Part shown: positions 11,776 through 24,995 of the stretch, piece after piece | Layout of the letters: each line of letters opens with the position of its first letter | How positions within the stretch are numbered: position 1 is the first letter of the stretch | DNA from: Welwitschia mirabilis | Lineage: Eukaryota > Gnetophyta > Gnetopsida > Welwitschiales | Direction of reading: 5' to 3' | Assembly: GCA_051453625.1 (NCBI GenBank) | Contig: JBOZIK010000001.1 | Coordinates: forward strand, 175,909,973-175,973,972 | DNA: 64,000 bases | Translations under genes and position numbers: made by a program | Notes under the pieces: model-generated | Told to the model about the DNA's origin: nothing | Databases searched by the model: none | The model's input: only the letters and a program-made list of their open reading frames with translations

Positions 11776-12059
11776 TCTAGTATTATGTAGAAGGAGTTTT
11801 AAATGAGTATTATAGGTAAAATAAGCAAATTTTGTGTCCTACAAGTACTTAAAGGAAGGAAGGAACATTATTTCTATAAACTAAGTACATTAAGAACTTA
11901 TTAAAGGCTACAAACTTTAAGATGTTAAGCCAAAATAAACATGAATTAAATCACATCCATAATATAAGAAAGTAGGTTAAAAACTATATTGAAGTATGAG
12001 TTTTCATCTATTTTACTTTATAACAAGTATGCCATATATTTTTCTTAATGTAGAATTAT

Positions 12060-12640
12060 TTACATGATATTAGAGGGATGCTAAGAAATCACATCTTAAT
12101 ATAGTTAAAAAATGGCTTTTCAATTTAAAAGGTAGCATTCATTAAGCCCTTTTGTATCTAAATAACTCTAACCTTGACCAAGTTGGATATCATAATGTAA
12201 ATTAGACAAGTTGTAAGAATGATAAAACAAGCATAACTAGAAGCTAGTAATTTCTCAAAAGATGTATAATTACATGAATTACCAAGAAATAGAACTCATG
12301 GTATTATCAACTATTGAAGTTAAGTATTTACTATAGGTAACTATTATGCACAATTACTATTGATGAGATGAATATTAGGAGATTTTGGTGTTAAGGTATA
12401 TGAAATTCCCATTATATGTGATAACAAAAGTGCTATCAACATCTTATATAATCCTATACACCACTTAATAATTGAAAATATTTAGAGCTAACATCCATTC
12501 CTAAGAGAGCATTTGTAGCATGGTATAACAAAGTTAAAATCCATGCAAACAAAGGATTAGCTAGTAGCTATCTTCTCCAAACCCCTAGATAAATATAGGT
12601 TTAACAATTTATATCAATACATGGGTATTAGACCTAGTTT
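12060..12640 (+). pseudogene. Copia RNase H remnant
   Basis: The readable fragment MVLSTIEVKYLL corresponds to the 'LSTAEAEY' motif. It is followed by ILGDFGVKVYEIPIICDNKS and AINILYNPIHH, then a frame ending in FSKPLDKYRFNNLYQYMGI. This matches copia RNase H from the second acidic residue to the C-terminus. Stops and frame changes are frequent. It ends about 30 bases before the noncoding spacer. Confidence 0.8.
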
Positions 12641-12649
12641 AAATAGGTA

Positions 12650-15099
12650 AATTTGTCTTACCCAAATCTAAATCTACATAACAAGTTTAATCTTTTTCAA
12701 TATAAAAAACTAAAGGCATTATAGAATAGGTTATAGTGAAAATACTTTCTAAAATTCTGAAAATTATTATCCCTATTAGTTTTTGTTAATCTCATAAAAC
12801 TTGAATTAAATACATCTTCTATTAGTTAAATACATCTATTATTATGAAAGACATCTATCATAGTTTCTAGATTTATTCTATCAAAAGTATGTTTTCTCTT
12901 TTAAAATAGACATCTATAATTATAAAGACATATACTACACTTTAAAAGGATTTGTATTCCTTTTATCCTAGACATAGATAATTAGAAAGATTCTATTATT
13001 CATCAAAATAAAAGTCATGTATATGAAATATGTTTATAATTTAACTATAAATAAAACAAAAAGTATGATAAAAATTAAGGATTTGGATTTTTATAAAGTT
13101 ATAGCCTCTATTAGATCTCTCATTTTTTATCCCTCCAATGATAAAGATAGTTATAAATATTTAATTGAGTCTCAAATTTACTTATTCATGGAGCCATAAA
13201 TAATCAAAGAAATTCCACATTTATTTATTGGTGGACGAAAATGATGAGTATAGATTAATAGGTAAGGGTTATGATAAAGGAAAAAGGTAAAGAAAACCCT
13301 ATCATAAAAAAAGAGAAAGGAAAAAGAGGAAGTCATCATATCTAACTTTTATCACTTTCATCAAGAAAAATCTAGTACTTAAATAAATAAATATAAAGCC
13401 TTCTCTACTTTAGATAGTACTAGATAACATTTCATAGCTTGAAAACTAGTGAAAATCATAATAAATAGAACCTCAAGATTTAAAAAAAATCTATCAAAGC
13501 AAGAAGATAAGGGGTTGTATCATGCACATTATAACCAACTAGATCTAACTTAGGTTTATTAACTAAAACTTTAGGTAGAAATACCAAAAACTTCATCTAA
13601 TTCTCTAGTATTATTACCCTTTAGTGCCACCACCTTTAATGCATACACCACCTCTAATTCAAGAACCACCTCCATCCTTCACATGTTTTACATAGGAAGT
13701 TACGTCCATCTTATTTAACACATTCATTACTTCCCATACATACTCAAGAATGAAACAGACTCTACAAGTAGATACAAGTATGTCCTCTTTTCATACAAAA
13801 AGTAATTAAGCTTAGCAAAAGCATTCATCACCATATAGGACATAATAGCTATCTCAAAGTAGTGATGATGATGATCATTAGGAATCATATCATCTTGGAA
13901 ACAATTATACTAATAATAATGCTTCAAGAGACATAAATAAAGAGTAGAACATTCACTTAGTTATTTTTGTCTTTTTAATGATGTTTAAAAGGGAGAGAGA
14001 AACTTTGATTTAATGGATGATTAAATAAGAATAAATATTGATAAATGGATTATGGCCATTAACACTACTTGATGGTTCATAATTTTGTTTTTGTCTACAT
14101 ATTTATGTCTTGTATGCACTTTATGGATGTGTTCAATTATAGTGCATTTTCATTAAATAGGAATATAATGAATTTGTTTTTTTTACATTTTTAAGCTATA
14201 CCATTTTTATGAATATTTTGCATACTTTGTTTTCTAGAGCTAATTATTTTCAAGTTTTAAATATTATTTATAAATTAATATTATTAATAAATATACTCTT
14301 AATGATGTCAATAACTTATTAAAATAATATGTTAAATGCTATTCATTTTTAGGACCTTAAGGAAGGAAGAAAATAATAAAGAAAAGAAGAAATACACACT
14401 CATGAAGATATCTGATAGAGAAGTAAATATCTATAATTCATAGTAGATATTGACTTAGGACTTAGAATTTTTTTCATAAATCATATTCTGTGAATCATAC
14501 TTATATTTAACTAATAATTTAAAAAGGGTAACATTCTTCAAAATAGGAGAACATGTGTTTCAATAAACCCTAGGATTTATGTCTTTACAAGGCAACATTT
14601 TTTCCCAAAATTTTTAAAATGTCTACAATGTGTAATCATGAGTAAAGTCTATGACATTTCATAACTTAAAATGTTATGTACAATAGATAAAATAGAAAAT
14701 AGGAAAATTTGTAAAGGATATATTTCTGACATTTATGTGGTAATTAGATTTTAACTTATTTATGCACATCAAATTCTTTTTTAGTTACTTAATCATTAGT
14801 TTTTTAAAGTTTATACTATCTATGATTCTTATGAATTTAAAATTTTGAATTTTTTAAAAAAAGTAGCTATCCATATTTTGCAATGATATTTTACGCTGAC
14901 ATAATGACATGTCACCTTAACATAATCTTTTCAAGCCACAAAATAAATCAATTGTTAACATTTATATCATTAATTTTAAAATTTAACAAATGAAAGAAAT
15001 GACATATCTAAGTAGAAGATAAAATTTAATATAAGTTTTCTATAATAGCAAAAAACATTTCGAGTACTAGACAACATCTACAAAGATGAAAAATGTTTA
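12650..15099 (+). other. Post-RNase H spacer of the ancient copia element
   Basis: No gene is identified. The open frame at 13017-13199 has no family signature. Around 13620-13690 the + frame is Pro-rich (VPPPLMHTPPLIQEPPPS). That could be the relic of the env-like frame some Sireviruses carry, but nothing else supports it. A purine-rich block at 13978-14004 (aaaagggagagagaaac) resembles the extra polypurine tracts of Sireviruses. The start of the 3' LTR is not resolved here. Confidence 0.4.
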
Positions 15100-16340
15100 T
15101 AAAACATGGAGAGATTTGTAACATTAAAGACATCTAGACTACAACTTTAATACCACATAATATACATAAAACACACTTATAAGACATCTTGACTAACTAT
15201 AAAATGGCATACAAAATACATTTAAGTTTTAAATACATCTATGAATAAGTCTTATGCAAAATAGGAAGAACCATAAAGACAAATATATCTATTAAATTTA
15301 AGGATAACTTAGCCCAAAAGGACTAGACTTATAATATACATTTATAACTAAAACTAACATATTGAATAATATAAGATGTATAGTCAATATAATATGTCTA
15401 CCTACATTTACTTTTAAGGTTGCACTAACTTTCTAGAATATTGAGGTTTTAGCATTGAAAGACATGTATAGCAAGACAACAAGGAAAATTTGATATGATT
15501 TATTTATAGTCATTAAAAAAACATCTATTATTAACATTAGGCATATATAATCAAATGAAGAATTCTAATTATTGTAATGGAAAAATAAAATAAAATAAAT
15601 CTTGATGAAAATCTTACATGGCAATAAGCGTATTAGTGGTACTCATAATAATCCACCATGAAAGAGTAAATTTAAATTGTTAAAACATCCTTTCTCATTT
15701 GACCCTGATTGAATAATCACTAAAGTACTCTTACAAATAAAGCATTCAAGGTTTAAAAGGAAGAAGGTATGTTTTACTAGTAAAAGACATTTAATATCCT
15801 TTCATTCCCTTCTCTTTTACAATTGTTGATATAGTTTATAGATTTCACTATTACTATTGTACTTTCATTGAGTTAAGGATTAGAACTAGGAAGAGTTACT
15901 AAATTGTAAAGTGTAAATTATTTTATGCATAGCATTTTCTTTATTTATTACTTGAACTCCAACTAGTATTAGATAATTACTTTAAATTTAAGGTATTTGT
16001 GCTTTAATTGTATAAATTATAAGAATTTATTAAAATAAATTATTATATTTACAACCTTTAATTGCTAGTTCATTTATTCTTGAGAGGGTAGTAGGCTTAT
16101 TTTGTAAAGTAATTCCATCTTGTATAGTATTTAAACCTTAAACCATGTTTTAGAGTGAATCTATCTAGATGTTTGTTAGGTATTTACCCTCTACATGTGG
16201 ATTTGCTTAGGTCAGGGAACCATGTTATATCTATAATATCATTTCTTATTCTTATCTAGTTATTTTTTTATTTTATGATGTAAATTAATTAAATAGTGAT
16301 TTTTAAATTTAGAACTCATTCATCCTTTTGAGTTTGATAA
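15100..16340 (+). repeat. 3' LTR of the ancient copia element
   Basis: Aligned by eye with the LTR at 7040-8060; the clearest match is 16131-16170 with 7828-7866, at roughly four of five positions. It ends near 'ctcattcatccttttgag' (16317-16334). Repeated 'agacatct' words lie at 15128 and 15187. The low identity between the LTRs implies an old insertion. Confidence 0.5.
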
Positions 16341-18189
16341 TATATGAGTCAATGGCTAAGGAATTAAACTATATTATAAATGTATTCTATTGGATCATTC
16401 TTTAGTCATCCTCTCCTAACCTAAAATTATAGGTAATTTAAAAAATATACATAGAGTTAAAATTAATATTAGTTAAGGGATGGACTTTTAACAATGTTAA
16501 GTTCTTATTATGACAAGTAAGAATATTATTTAATTTACTTAGTTTATCTTGTAATACTTTAATTGTGTATGTACCTTTCATTGCTTGTTTAACTTAGGAC
16601 TAATTTAGTAAAGGAATTCTCAAGAAAATATTTTAGTTTTTTCTTGTATAGTATATGTTATTATAGGTAAGCGAGAAAATGCACCAAACCCTATTTTCAC
16701 CTCATGTCCCTCATTTGTTTTATTAAAAGAAATACACTAGGAAACATAATCCTAAATTCATCCTTAATTCATATCACTTTTAATCTTATCCATCCATCTT
16801 ATCATTTTAATCAATGACCTAGAATCATTATCATTACTAGGAAATCTCATAAACTCTAAACTTTGCCCTATTTATTTCATTTTTCTTATTGAGATCTTAT
16901 GATTTTAGAGATATAATGACCTCACTATATTGTTTTCTTCATCCTCACTAAGATTATTATTAGACCTAGTAGTGTCATCAACTTATGCACACACTACTTC
17001 TTACCACTAATTTGATTTCTATAATTGTTCACCTATATGCTATTTCTCTTCCACACATTAATAGCTATCTTATCTAGCCAATATTATTAGCTAAACTCTA
17101 TTTATAGTGCCTATCTTTGATCTTATTAAAGCTCTCCCTCTTTAATCCTCATACTTATAATTGAAGATCTATCAATTTTTTTAGCACCTATATGTTTATC
17201 TTCATGAAATGCTATCATTAATTCTCCTAATGTTTTCATCATGTTCTATTTTTTCTCATACTACTCATTTAATTTTTACATTTATGGTAGTATTATATTA
17301 CCACCTTTGATATATAATATAGATAGCATCACTATATGTTTTATTAGTATTGCTATTAATTCTTAAATTCAACTACACTGCCATCATCATAGTTATATCC
17401 TTATTACATCTATTTTATCTTAAATATTAACTATTATAGTTTTACATTAAAAACCATGTTATCTAGATAATTTAAAGAATTCAGTATAGATGAGGCATTC
17501 AAACAATGTCTGAACTAGCATGTCGTAATGTACATTGATAAAATATATTAGAAATACTAGGAATACCTATTATAAAATAATGGTAAAACCTATTTTCCAT
17601 GAAAGGTTAGGGCATTCTATGTAAATATATGTATGTTACATGTAGGTGAAGAAGGAAAAAGTTTGTAAAAAGAGAAGGACTGATAAAAACTCGTTACATG
17701 AATTAAAGGCATATATTTTAAAGTTAATTCTAGTTTAATCTCTATAATTATAAGTTTATCTAATCTTGATTTTCATGTATTTAACAAGACAAAGAGCTAG
17801 ATTTATTATGTGGTAAATCAAATGTTGAGAATGCTTTAAAGAGAAAGAAAACCATCTCATGTAGATATAAGTTTAAAAATTTATTAATTATATGTATATT
17901 TTTATTAGAAATGTATTATTCTAGTCTCATGTAACTAATTATTACTACTTTTCTTTATCATTCAATATCATTCATAATAATAAGAGATTTAACATGTGTA
18001 AATTTATTTTCTAGGGTAGGAAAACATCAAATATCTTTGGTTTTCCATTATTATTAGTAATATTATAATATATGTAAATGATAGTGTATATTAGGTGTAT
18101 AAAAAGATATGATAGACCTTACTAGGATCCTAAGAGTCAATAGGAACTTGAAGGGTATAAGTGTAGGAGAATCTTATAGAAGAATAAAA

Positions 18190-18300
18190 GTGATATATAG
18201 AGCCTTGATGCCTAGATCTATTCATCATAGAATATAATAGAAGACATATACATAGAGCCATGATGCCTAGATCTATTTATCATAGAAGACAATAGAATTT
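18190..18300. repeat. Tandem duplication, 55-bp unit
   Basis: The unit 'atagagcc(t/a)tgatgcctagatctatt(c/t)atcatagaa' starts at 18197 and again at 18252. The two copies differ at a few positions. Confidence 0.75.
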
Positions 18301-18407
18301 ATAGAGGATACAACACATAGAAAAAGTAATATATTTCAAATGATTTAGAGGAGGATGTATAGGAACTACATGGAGGTTATGCAAATATTTGATAAGATTT
18401 AATATAT

Positions 18408-18444
18408 CCTCTTTTAAAAAGAGGAAAAGTTCCTTATGTAAGGA
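18408..18444. repeat. Two adjacent palindromes
   Basis: CCTCTTTTAAAAAGAGG (18408-18424, near-perfect) is followed by TCCTTATGTAAGGA (18431-18444, arms TCCTTA/TAAGGA). They could form two small hairpins in single-stranded nucleic acid. Confidence 0.7.
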
Positions 18445-20846
18445 TATTCTCTTTTATGTGATATGATCTTTGCTTTCCTCTCTCTTCTTATTTTATTTTT
18501 CTTCTCTCTCTTATTTTTTCTTATTATTTATAATATATGTCATGTTTAAAATGTGTATTTTTCTTTCTTCATTATATAACTTTATTTAATATTTCCTAAC
18601 TTTATAAATAATTTAACATTGGAAATGATGTATAAATTAGTTTATAAGGTGAAAATTAGCATTATCACTTTGAAAGTTAATACCATATAAATTATATGAA
18701 AATCCATAGATTTTTTTAACTTAAAAATGTCTAAAAATGAAAAATTTGGTTAAGGAATTGAGACACTCAATAACGAATTTGCTTGCTAAACATATAATTT
18801 TCATGATAGTTAAGTTTACTGATATGTGGAAACTAATCAAAATTTCATATCTCAATAATAAGCATAAACTAAATTATTAATATGATATATGGAAAAGGTA
18901 TTTAACAATTGTAAATTTTAAGATATCATTTAGAATATATTTTTATATATGTTTACAAAGGAATAAGAAAATGGATATTTAGGGGATATGTCTAAAATTT
19001 AATTTACATTTTGAACTCCTAAAAATTAGTAAATTAATATATGTATCATATTTTTAATTAATTTACATTAAACATATTTATCATTAATTATTAAAATTAT
19101 TAATAAGAAGGACTAATTTTTGGTTTCTTTTTATATATGACAATCCATACTACCTCTACTTCATTGTAGCCAAACTAAGAAAGAAGACCAATGATACTAT
19201 CTAGACCATTGATGTCATTATTATTATTAATGGAAGTGGCCACAAAGTATGATAAGTTAATCAAGTTCTATAATAATAGATTATCTTCAATCTAGTTCCA
19301 AGATAGTCTAAAGACTAAGGATTGTATCTCCATGTATTAGTTCTTAAGGAGATTTATCATTGTCCATTTGTTAATAATAATATCACCAAGAAATATATTT
19401 AACCTTAATAAGAGCTATAAAATACCAACCTACCTTAAGAGTTATTCATCCTTTATTTTTCATCTTTGATTAATATTATAGCTTAAAGTCTTACTTCATT
19501 ATAGCATCACTTGTCATCATCCATTACGTCTTTCTTATTTCCATAATTATAATAGCTATGACGAGGGCTTATCTTATTATGATATTATAAGCCTTCTTTC
19601 TTCCTTTTAGGTATGAGAGAATGACTATTCTGTGTGGCATTTATCATGTATTACCTTAGAATTGATCTATGATTTGGTAATTTTTGTGGTCATTGCATCA
19701 TTGGTAAGTGCACTTTAATCTATTATTGAATTTACTTTATTTTTTAATATTTAATTTAATCAAGGTTACTAGTTATGCAATATTGTTTTCTAAATATGCA
19801 TTTGTACTTATTTAGCAAAATTGCGCCCTTAATACCTTTTGAAATTTAGATGATTGACATGTTAATATATGCTTTCTTTTATACTATCATAGTGTTTTTA
19901 TAAATTTCATTATAAGTATGACAATTTAATACTTATCCTTTCTTTCCATTTAAAACTTTTATCTAGAAAATTAAATTGTACTTAATAAATTATTACTTAA
20001 TTAGCTAATTATTTCATGATAATTTGCCTTATGAATAGTTATTCTTTATTATTATGAGAAAATATTAAATCAATTGAAGACTCTTCTTAATTACCTTTTA
20101 GACCCTTCTTATATTGAAAACCTACTTGTGATACCTTTGATAGTTTTTGTAAGCTTTGAAATACCTTAGTAGTCCTTATGAGAGAATGATAAGTCGGTTT
20201 CTTAGACTCCAATAGAAATCCTAGCTTTCTATTTAAAATCACTACAAAACCTTGATCACTATGGTTAGTTGCTTATAATATATTATAAAATTTAAGATGT
20301 CATAAGTTCTGATTATAATATAATCAAGGAAATAATAGTAAAATAGTACCTCTAATTTTTAAATTATTAAGAAATACCATTAACTCGATGAATCTTTTAA
20401 CTATAAGGGGTTCTAACACTTATGTTAGATTTCCCTCATTAGTACCAAGTGTAATTAAAAAAGAAAAAGTATTACATTAGTATACAATTCATATTAGTAT
20501 GTCATACAAATAATTATCCTATTATAATATTGTATACAATATGTTTTAACATTAATGGCATATTATATGATGGATAAATATTAATCTCTTTTAAGTATGA
20601 CACTTAAAATCTAATTTAATCTATCTCTTAAAAGATCAAGTATTAAATGGCCTATAGTTATAAACCTCATTATTGTTATAGTTCAATAAGATTGATTCAT
20701 GAATCAATAAGATGTCAAAAAACTCTTTTATATCATGATCATAAGAATAAAATATACATAAATTAATTTATTTATTTTAAAATGCATGAGGTTCTTACAC
20801 TCAAAATTCCTCTCTTTTTATTTAGGTAAACATCTCATGCATAAGT

Positions 20847-21895
20847 GATGTAGTGTCAATTTGTGGTTATTTAATGGGGTTTTATGAGTTATTTTGTAGG
20901 ACATTTATATAGGTTTAGATCTAATTCTAATGATTTTTAAGAATCAATGAAAGATCTCAAAAATGTGTAATTTCTGACATAATTAAAGGCATTTAGGGCA
21001 TGTTCTGATACACATGGCTTTAGAGAAAGATTACTAATAGAAAAGGCTAGTTTCTTCTCACTACAATAAATGAAGAAGACTATCGTCCCCTTTTTCATTC
21101 CCATGATAGGTAGGAATGTGACTATATTTGATGCTAACATGAACTACTAAGTTATCTATTGAGATACTATTTAGTCATTTTTTGTAATAAGCTATTATCC
21201 CCTTTGTTATTTGGATGACAACTAGGACAACACTATAATTAACTCTAATAATAAATCTTAACCATTTTGTATGTTTCTTTTCTGTAATGAAGAACATTTT
21301 GGAGCATCTTTTGTGTACCTATTTTATTGTATAACCCGATAAATAATACCCTTCTTCAAGTTTCCTCTCTATATTCGATGCACCAGAAATTCTTGTGATA
21401 GGAGATTAAAGGGCAAGAGATCCATCTCAAGAGTTATAAAAAGATATTCCCTTGGTGGATGGTATGTATCCTCCATTGAGGCCAGACTATTTTTGTAACT
21501 CAAATGCTAGTTTATTTTTAATATAAAACTCTATTTTGATTTATGCATATTAGTTTATTAGATGTCTCTTATGGTTTATGTTTCCCTTGATCTGGTAACA
21601 ATTTTATTGGTAATATAGATCTTAAGGGTAGTGTTTGTTAAGGATTAGTTTAGCTTAACTTTGTATTACATTTAGATTTAGTTGCATTTGCATTTGCATT
21701 GCATCTTTATTTTTTTCATAGTTCTTTAATTTCAGTTACTTTATTCTTTATGAAAACCAATATTTAAATCTCCTATCATAGTCCTCAATGAGTTTTAACT
21801 ATATTAGTGTATTGTGTTATATAAGATATCTATTTTATTTGTAAATGATAGGATCCTTTTGAGTATACACATTTGTACAAATACATACCACAAAA
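20847..21895 (+). repeat. 5' LTR of the Athila-like element
   Basis: It aligns throughout with 26179-27259: both contain 'gactatcgtccccT..tcattcccatgatagg', 'gcattttggagcatctttt', a TATA-like 'gataaataatac' (21339-21350) and 'gagtataNacatttg' near the end. It ends within a few bases of the primer site at 21899. The start at 20847 (TGTAGTGTCAATTTG) was chosen where similarity to the 3' copy begins. Confidence 0.75.
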
Positions 21896-21898
21896 ATT

Positions 21899-21916
21899 TG
21901 GTGTCATTGTTGGGGA
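21899..21916 (+). promoter_or_regulatory. Primer-binding site, tRNA-Asp type, decayed
   Basis: TGGTGTCATTGTTGGGGA lies four bases after the LTR. It matches the tRNA-Asp primer site used by Athila elements (known for the family) at 13 of 18 positions. All five differences are C-to-T or G-to-A, as expected of methylated-cytosine decay. Confidence 0.8.
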
Positions 21917-22540
21917 AGGCTACTAAAGAACATAAGGATTGTTATTATTTGGATAAGTACATCAAATTTTCATTTGGTTATTTATCCATAGTGATGTTAT
22001 ATTTTAATTAGAAATCATAGGTTTCTTGTTTATAGTTTTTCAGTTTTAGAGGTAAAATAACCATTGTCCCACGACAGTCAAGACAATAATTTGTGATTTT
22101 ATTTTTTTATTTTGAATTTTAGTTTTCTATTAGCATAATAATATTCAGTCTCTATCATCTCCTTTATCTTTTGGATGACTAGGAGGATGATAGCCTATGT
22201 TTTTCTAATTTTTGACTTTTTGCTCTATTAAGTTTCTATTTTCTACTCTCTATGTTTGTTGTTCCTTTTGTCATCTCCATAATAGTTAAGATAATAATTT
22301 GTTCTTTTTAATTTTTTTTCTATTTTTTTCTATTTACAATATGTTGTAATATAGTCAACTTAGAAAAGAGATATTAGAGAGAAAGATTATTGATAGAAAA
22401 GAACATTAAAGAGGAACTATTAAACATCAAAGATAAATCAGAAAAGCAATCTTCAAGTGCATATAATATTCCTTCTGAATTTATTTTTTTCTAAATTAGA
22501 TCCCACAGAAGAAAATTTAGAAGAAGAAAATTAGTTTACA
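21917..22540 (+). other. Leader of the Athila-like element
   Basis: Untranslated sequence between the primer site and gag. It holds three copies of the hairpin-like motif described at 21081 (22061-22090, 22153-22193, 22263-22297) and long T-rich runs. I see no coding potential. Confidence 0.6.
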
Positions 22541-24150
22541 ATGTCGAGCACTATCCAAAAACAAAAGAAAATTGGAGGGTTTTCAATCCCTGATCCTAAT
22601 GCAAACCTTACTTTGAGGGGATTACTAGCCAATAAGAAACAAGAAATTTAAACCCCTTTTGATCTATTATTAGGAGATGATGTTGAGCTAAAAAACCTAA
22701 ATTCCTATCTAACCCTTAGTGCTGAATATAATGAGGGTCCCCTCAAATACATTGCAGACATAAAATAATTAATTCTTACCTTAGGAAATGGAAAAAAAAG
22801 ATTAATGCTAGAACATATATGGTCATCTTTCTCATGATATTAAAAGGAAGAGCTAAAAATTGGCTAAAAGTCTTGGAGTTAATTCTAGGAAACTTTCATA
22901 AAAAGGTTCATGAGTGAAAAAACTATTAAAAAAAGGAAAAATGAAGTAATAAACTTTTAAGAAAAGTCAATGAGAATTATGCTTCTACATATCAATGGTT
23001 TTTTATAGCAATTTACTCTAATCTAGTAGATACTTTTTCATAAGAAAAACTAGTTAACTATTTTTATAATGGGCTAAACTGTCATACAAAACAACTTGTA
23101 GTCTTCTCTTGTGGTGAAAGCCTTATGAACCTTATATTATAAAATGCCTAGAAAATATTAGAAGAACTTGTGTAGATTAGCCAAACTTGGCCAATATCAA
23201 ATGAAAACCACATTTTAGGGCAGCTCAAAAAAGATTTGAAAGAGGTCAGATAAGAAAAAGAGATAGAATACAACTCTATAAATCTAAATAAATATTTTAC
23301 AACAACTTTGAAGAAATATACTAAATGATTTTAGATGTTAAATCTGTAACTGAGAAAAACATTATGCCAACTTATGACTTATGTGAGGATAATTATCACA
23401 TTACCAAGGATTATCCACTATTACCAACATACAAAGAGAAAATACATGAAGAACTTTGTGCTTTCAATTAGACATTTCAAAACTTCAAAAATCAAAATCA
23501 AGCACAACCTAGATTGAATACACATTTTCAAAATAATTTTTAACCTTTCAAAAATTAATTCCAAAATTAAAACTTCTAACTAAGTTTATCGAAGTTTCAA
23601 CATCTCAATGATCCATTTACAAACTTTTTAGATGAATTTAGAAAATCACAAGAAATAAAAAATTCCAAAATTGATAACTTAGTAAATGTCCTTCAATAAA
23701 TCATGTTAGTAAACCAAATACTATAAGGAAAATTAGCTACATAACCTTTATCAAACTCCAATGAAATAAGAAGAGACTATAAAATTGTTATAAGAAGTGA
23801 ACATGAAGTTAACCCTTCTTCTTTTGAAGCATTAACCTCCCAAAATAATATTAGAGATGATGAAAAAGAAGAGGAAATTAAAATATTAAAAGATTATAAC
23901 TCCCATTCTCTTGATAAAAGAAAAAAGAAAAATTCACAACAATTAGAAAAGCAATGTGCTGCTCTTTGGCTTGACATGCTTAACAATATATCAATTTTCA
24001 ATAAACATCTCAAATCCTTCATGAAAATTATGAGCATAAAATTACCCTCTTAGAAACTCTTACAACAAAATCTGGGTACTCAAAGCTATGGAAAGAGTCG
24101 GCAAGAAGAAAATAAAAAGGAGTTATTTCTAACAAAGTCTTTTTAGCTCA
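22541..24150 (+). pseudogene. Athila-like gag
   Basis: Gag is the capsid protein of the virus-like particle. The ATG at 22541 opens MSSTIQKQKKIGGFSIPDPN, and the frame continues through LRGLLANKKQEI before a TAA. Further blocks match plant gypsy gag across several frames: AKNWLK..E, YFYNGLNCHTKQLV, then SCGESLMNLIL and WPISNENHILGQLKKDLKE, the conserved region 'YNGL..GGSLMN..WP'. The C-terminal part is Asn/Lys-rich (about 23480-24000). Stops are frequent and no zinc knuckle was found. It precedes the protease as expected. Confidence 0.75.
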
Positions 24151-24210
24151 ATCCCTCACAAATTTAGTGCTATAAAAATCTTTCAAATTTAAATATTCAT
24201 GAGCAGCAAT

Positions 24211-24610
24211 GATGAATGTCAAATTAGAGGGAAACAAAAAGATTAGGAGAGCTTTAATTGACATTGGAGTAAGTATTAACATTATGCCATTACAAAATTG
24301 CAAGAGACTTGATTTATAGGGTAGAATAGAGCCTACGTAGATTCTCTTAGAGTTAGAAGATACTTCAGTTAAGAAACCCTTAGGGATCATCAAAGATTTA
24401 TTGATCCAAATTGAAAAGGCCTGCTACCCAATAGATGCGATTGTCATAGAAGTCAAATACCATAGAGGATACCCATTACTTCTAAGATGAGCCTTCTATG
24501 CAATAGCCTACTACATTATTAACACAAGGACTGGAATGATGAAGTGTCACCTAAGAAATATAACATTTACAATTAGAATTTTCGATGTAGCTAAAAAATA
24601 CCTAGGTGAT
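24211..24610 (+). pseudogene. Athila-like aspartic protease
   Basis: The frame from 24211 gives MNVKLEGNKK, then RRALIDIGVSINIMPLQN, equivalent to the gypsy protease active-site block. The Asp codon (24260-24262) is kept, but the next residue is Ile instead of Ser/Thr. A second block in the same frame reads LLELEDTSVKKPLGIIKDLL, followed by IDAIVIEVKYHRGYPLLLR, the flap-to-C-terminus part of the family. A few stops interrupt it. The protease would cleave the polyprotein. Confidence 0.8.
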
Positions 24611-24689
24611 GAAAAATATATAGAAGATAAAATCAAACCAACATTATTTTTTCAATATCATTTCCTTAAAGAAAGAGGACCAATATTAC

Positions 24690-24995
24690 ATGATTCTAAG
24701 TTAATCCACTGAAGATTAAAAATTTAGAAGTCATTCATACATCCAACTTTAAGCATGAATTTTTAGATTAAAATACCAAAAACCCTTAGATTATAAAAAA
24801 GTCTTAACTATTAAATAAAAACTCACATCTTGAGGGAGATTTTCCACTACATAAATCAAAAAATGAAAATCATAATTTAAATTTTAACCTTAAAATTCTT
24901 CCTAGTGGACTCAAACATAATTTTATTTGTAATAATCAAACCAAAAATTTTATAATCAATAAAAATCGTTTTCTAGAGTTAACATTAATCTTCCT
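24690..24995 (+). pseudogene. Linker that normally precedes Athila RT
   Basis: The frame includes LKILPSGLKHNFICNNQTKN, then FIINKNRFLEL. In Athila-type elements a 'LKPLP..L+Y.+L..N.T.PVII' stretch sits just before RT. Here the reading ends at about 24995 and no RT motif follows, which marks the left side of the missing RT-integrase block. Confidence 0.6.

Larger units (their letters stand above)
7040..16340 (+). mobile_element. Ancient Ty1/copia element with both LTRs
   Basis: Two diverged copies of one LTR (about 7040-8060 and 15100-16340) flank traces of a copia polyprotein in the order protease, integrase, RT and RNase H, all on the + strand. Stops occur every few codons, many explained by C-to-T or G-to-A change (TGG to TAG/TGA, CAA to TAA). 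The long spacer after RNase H and a purine-rich block at 13978-14004 suggest a Sirevirus. Outer boundaries are uncertain by several hundred bases. Confidence 0.7.
16341..20846. other. AT-rich noncoding stretch, unassigned
   Basis: I could not recognise any coding domain on either strand. Between about 18100 and 18550 the text 'gaggaaaagttccttatgtaagga' followed by a C/T-rich run ('cctctctcttcttattttatt') is reminiscent of LTR R/U5 sequence, but no partner copy was found. Palindromes and a 55-bp duplication are listed separately. Confidence 0.4.

Noticed and set aside
13017-13199. 60-codon + frame after RNase H, possible env-like start
   Set aside because: No transmembrane segment, coiled coil or similarity to known Sirevirus env-like frames that I can recognise.
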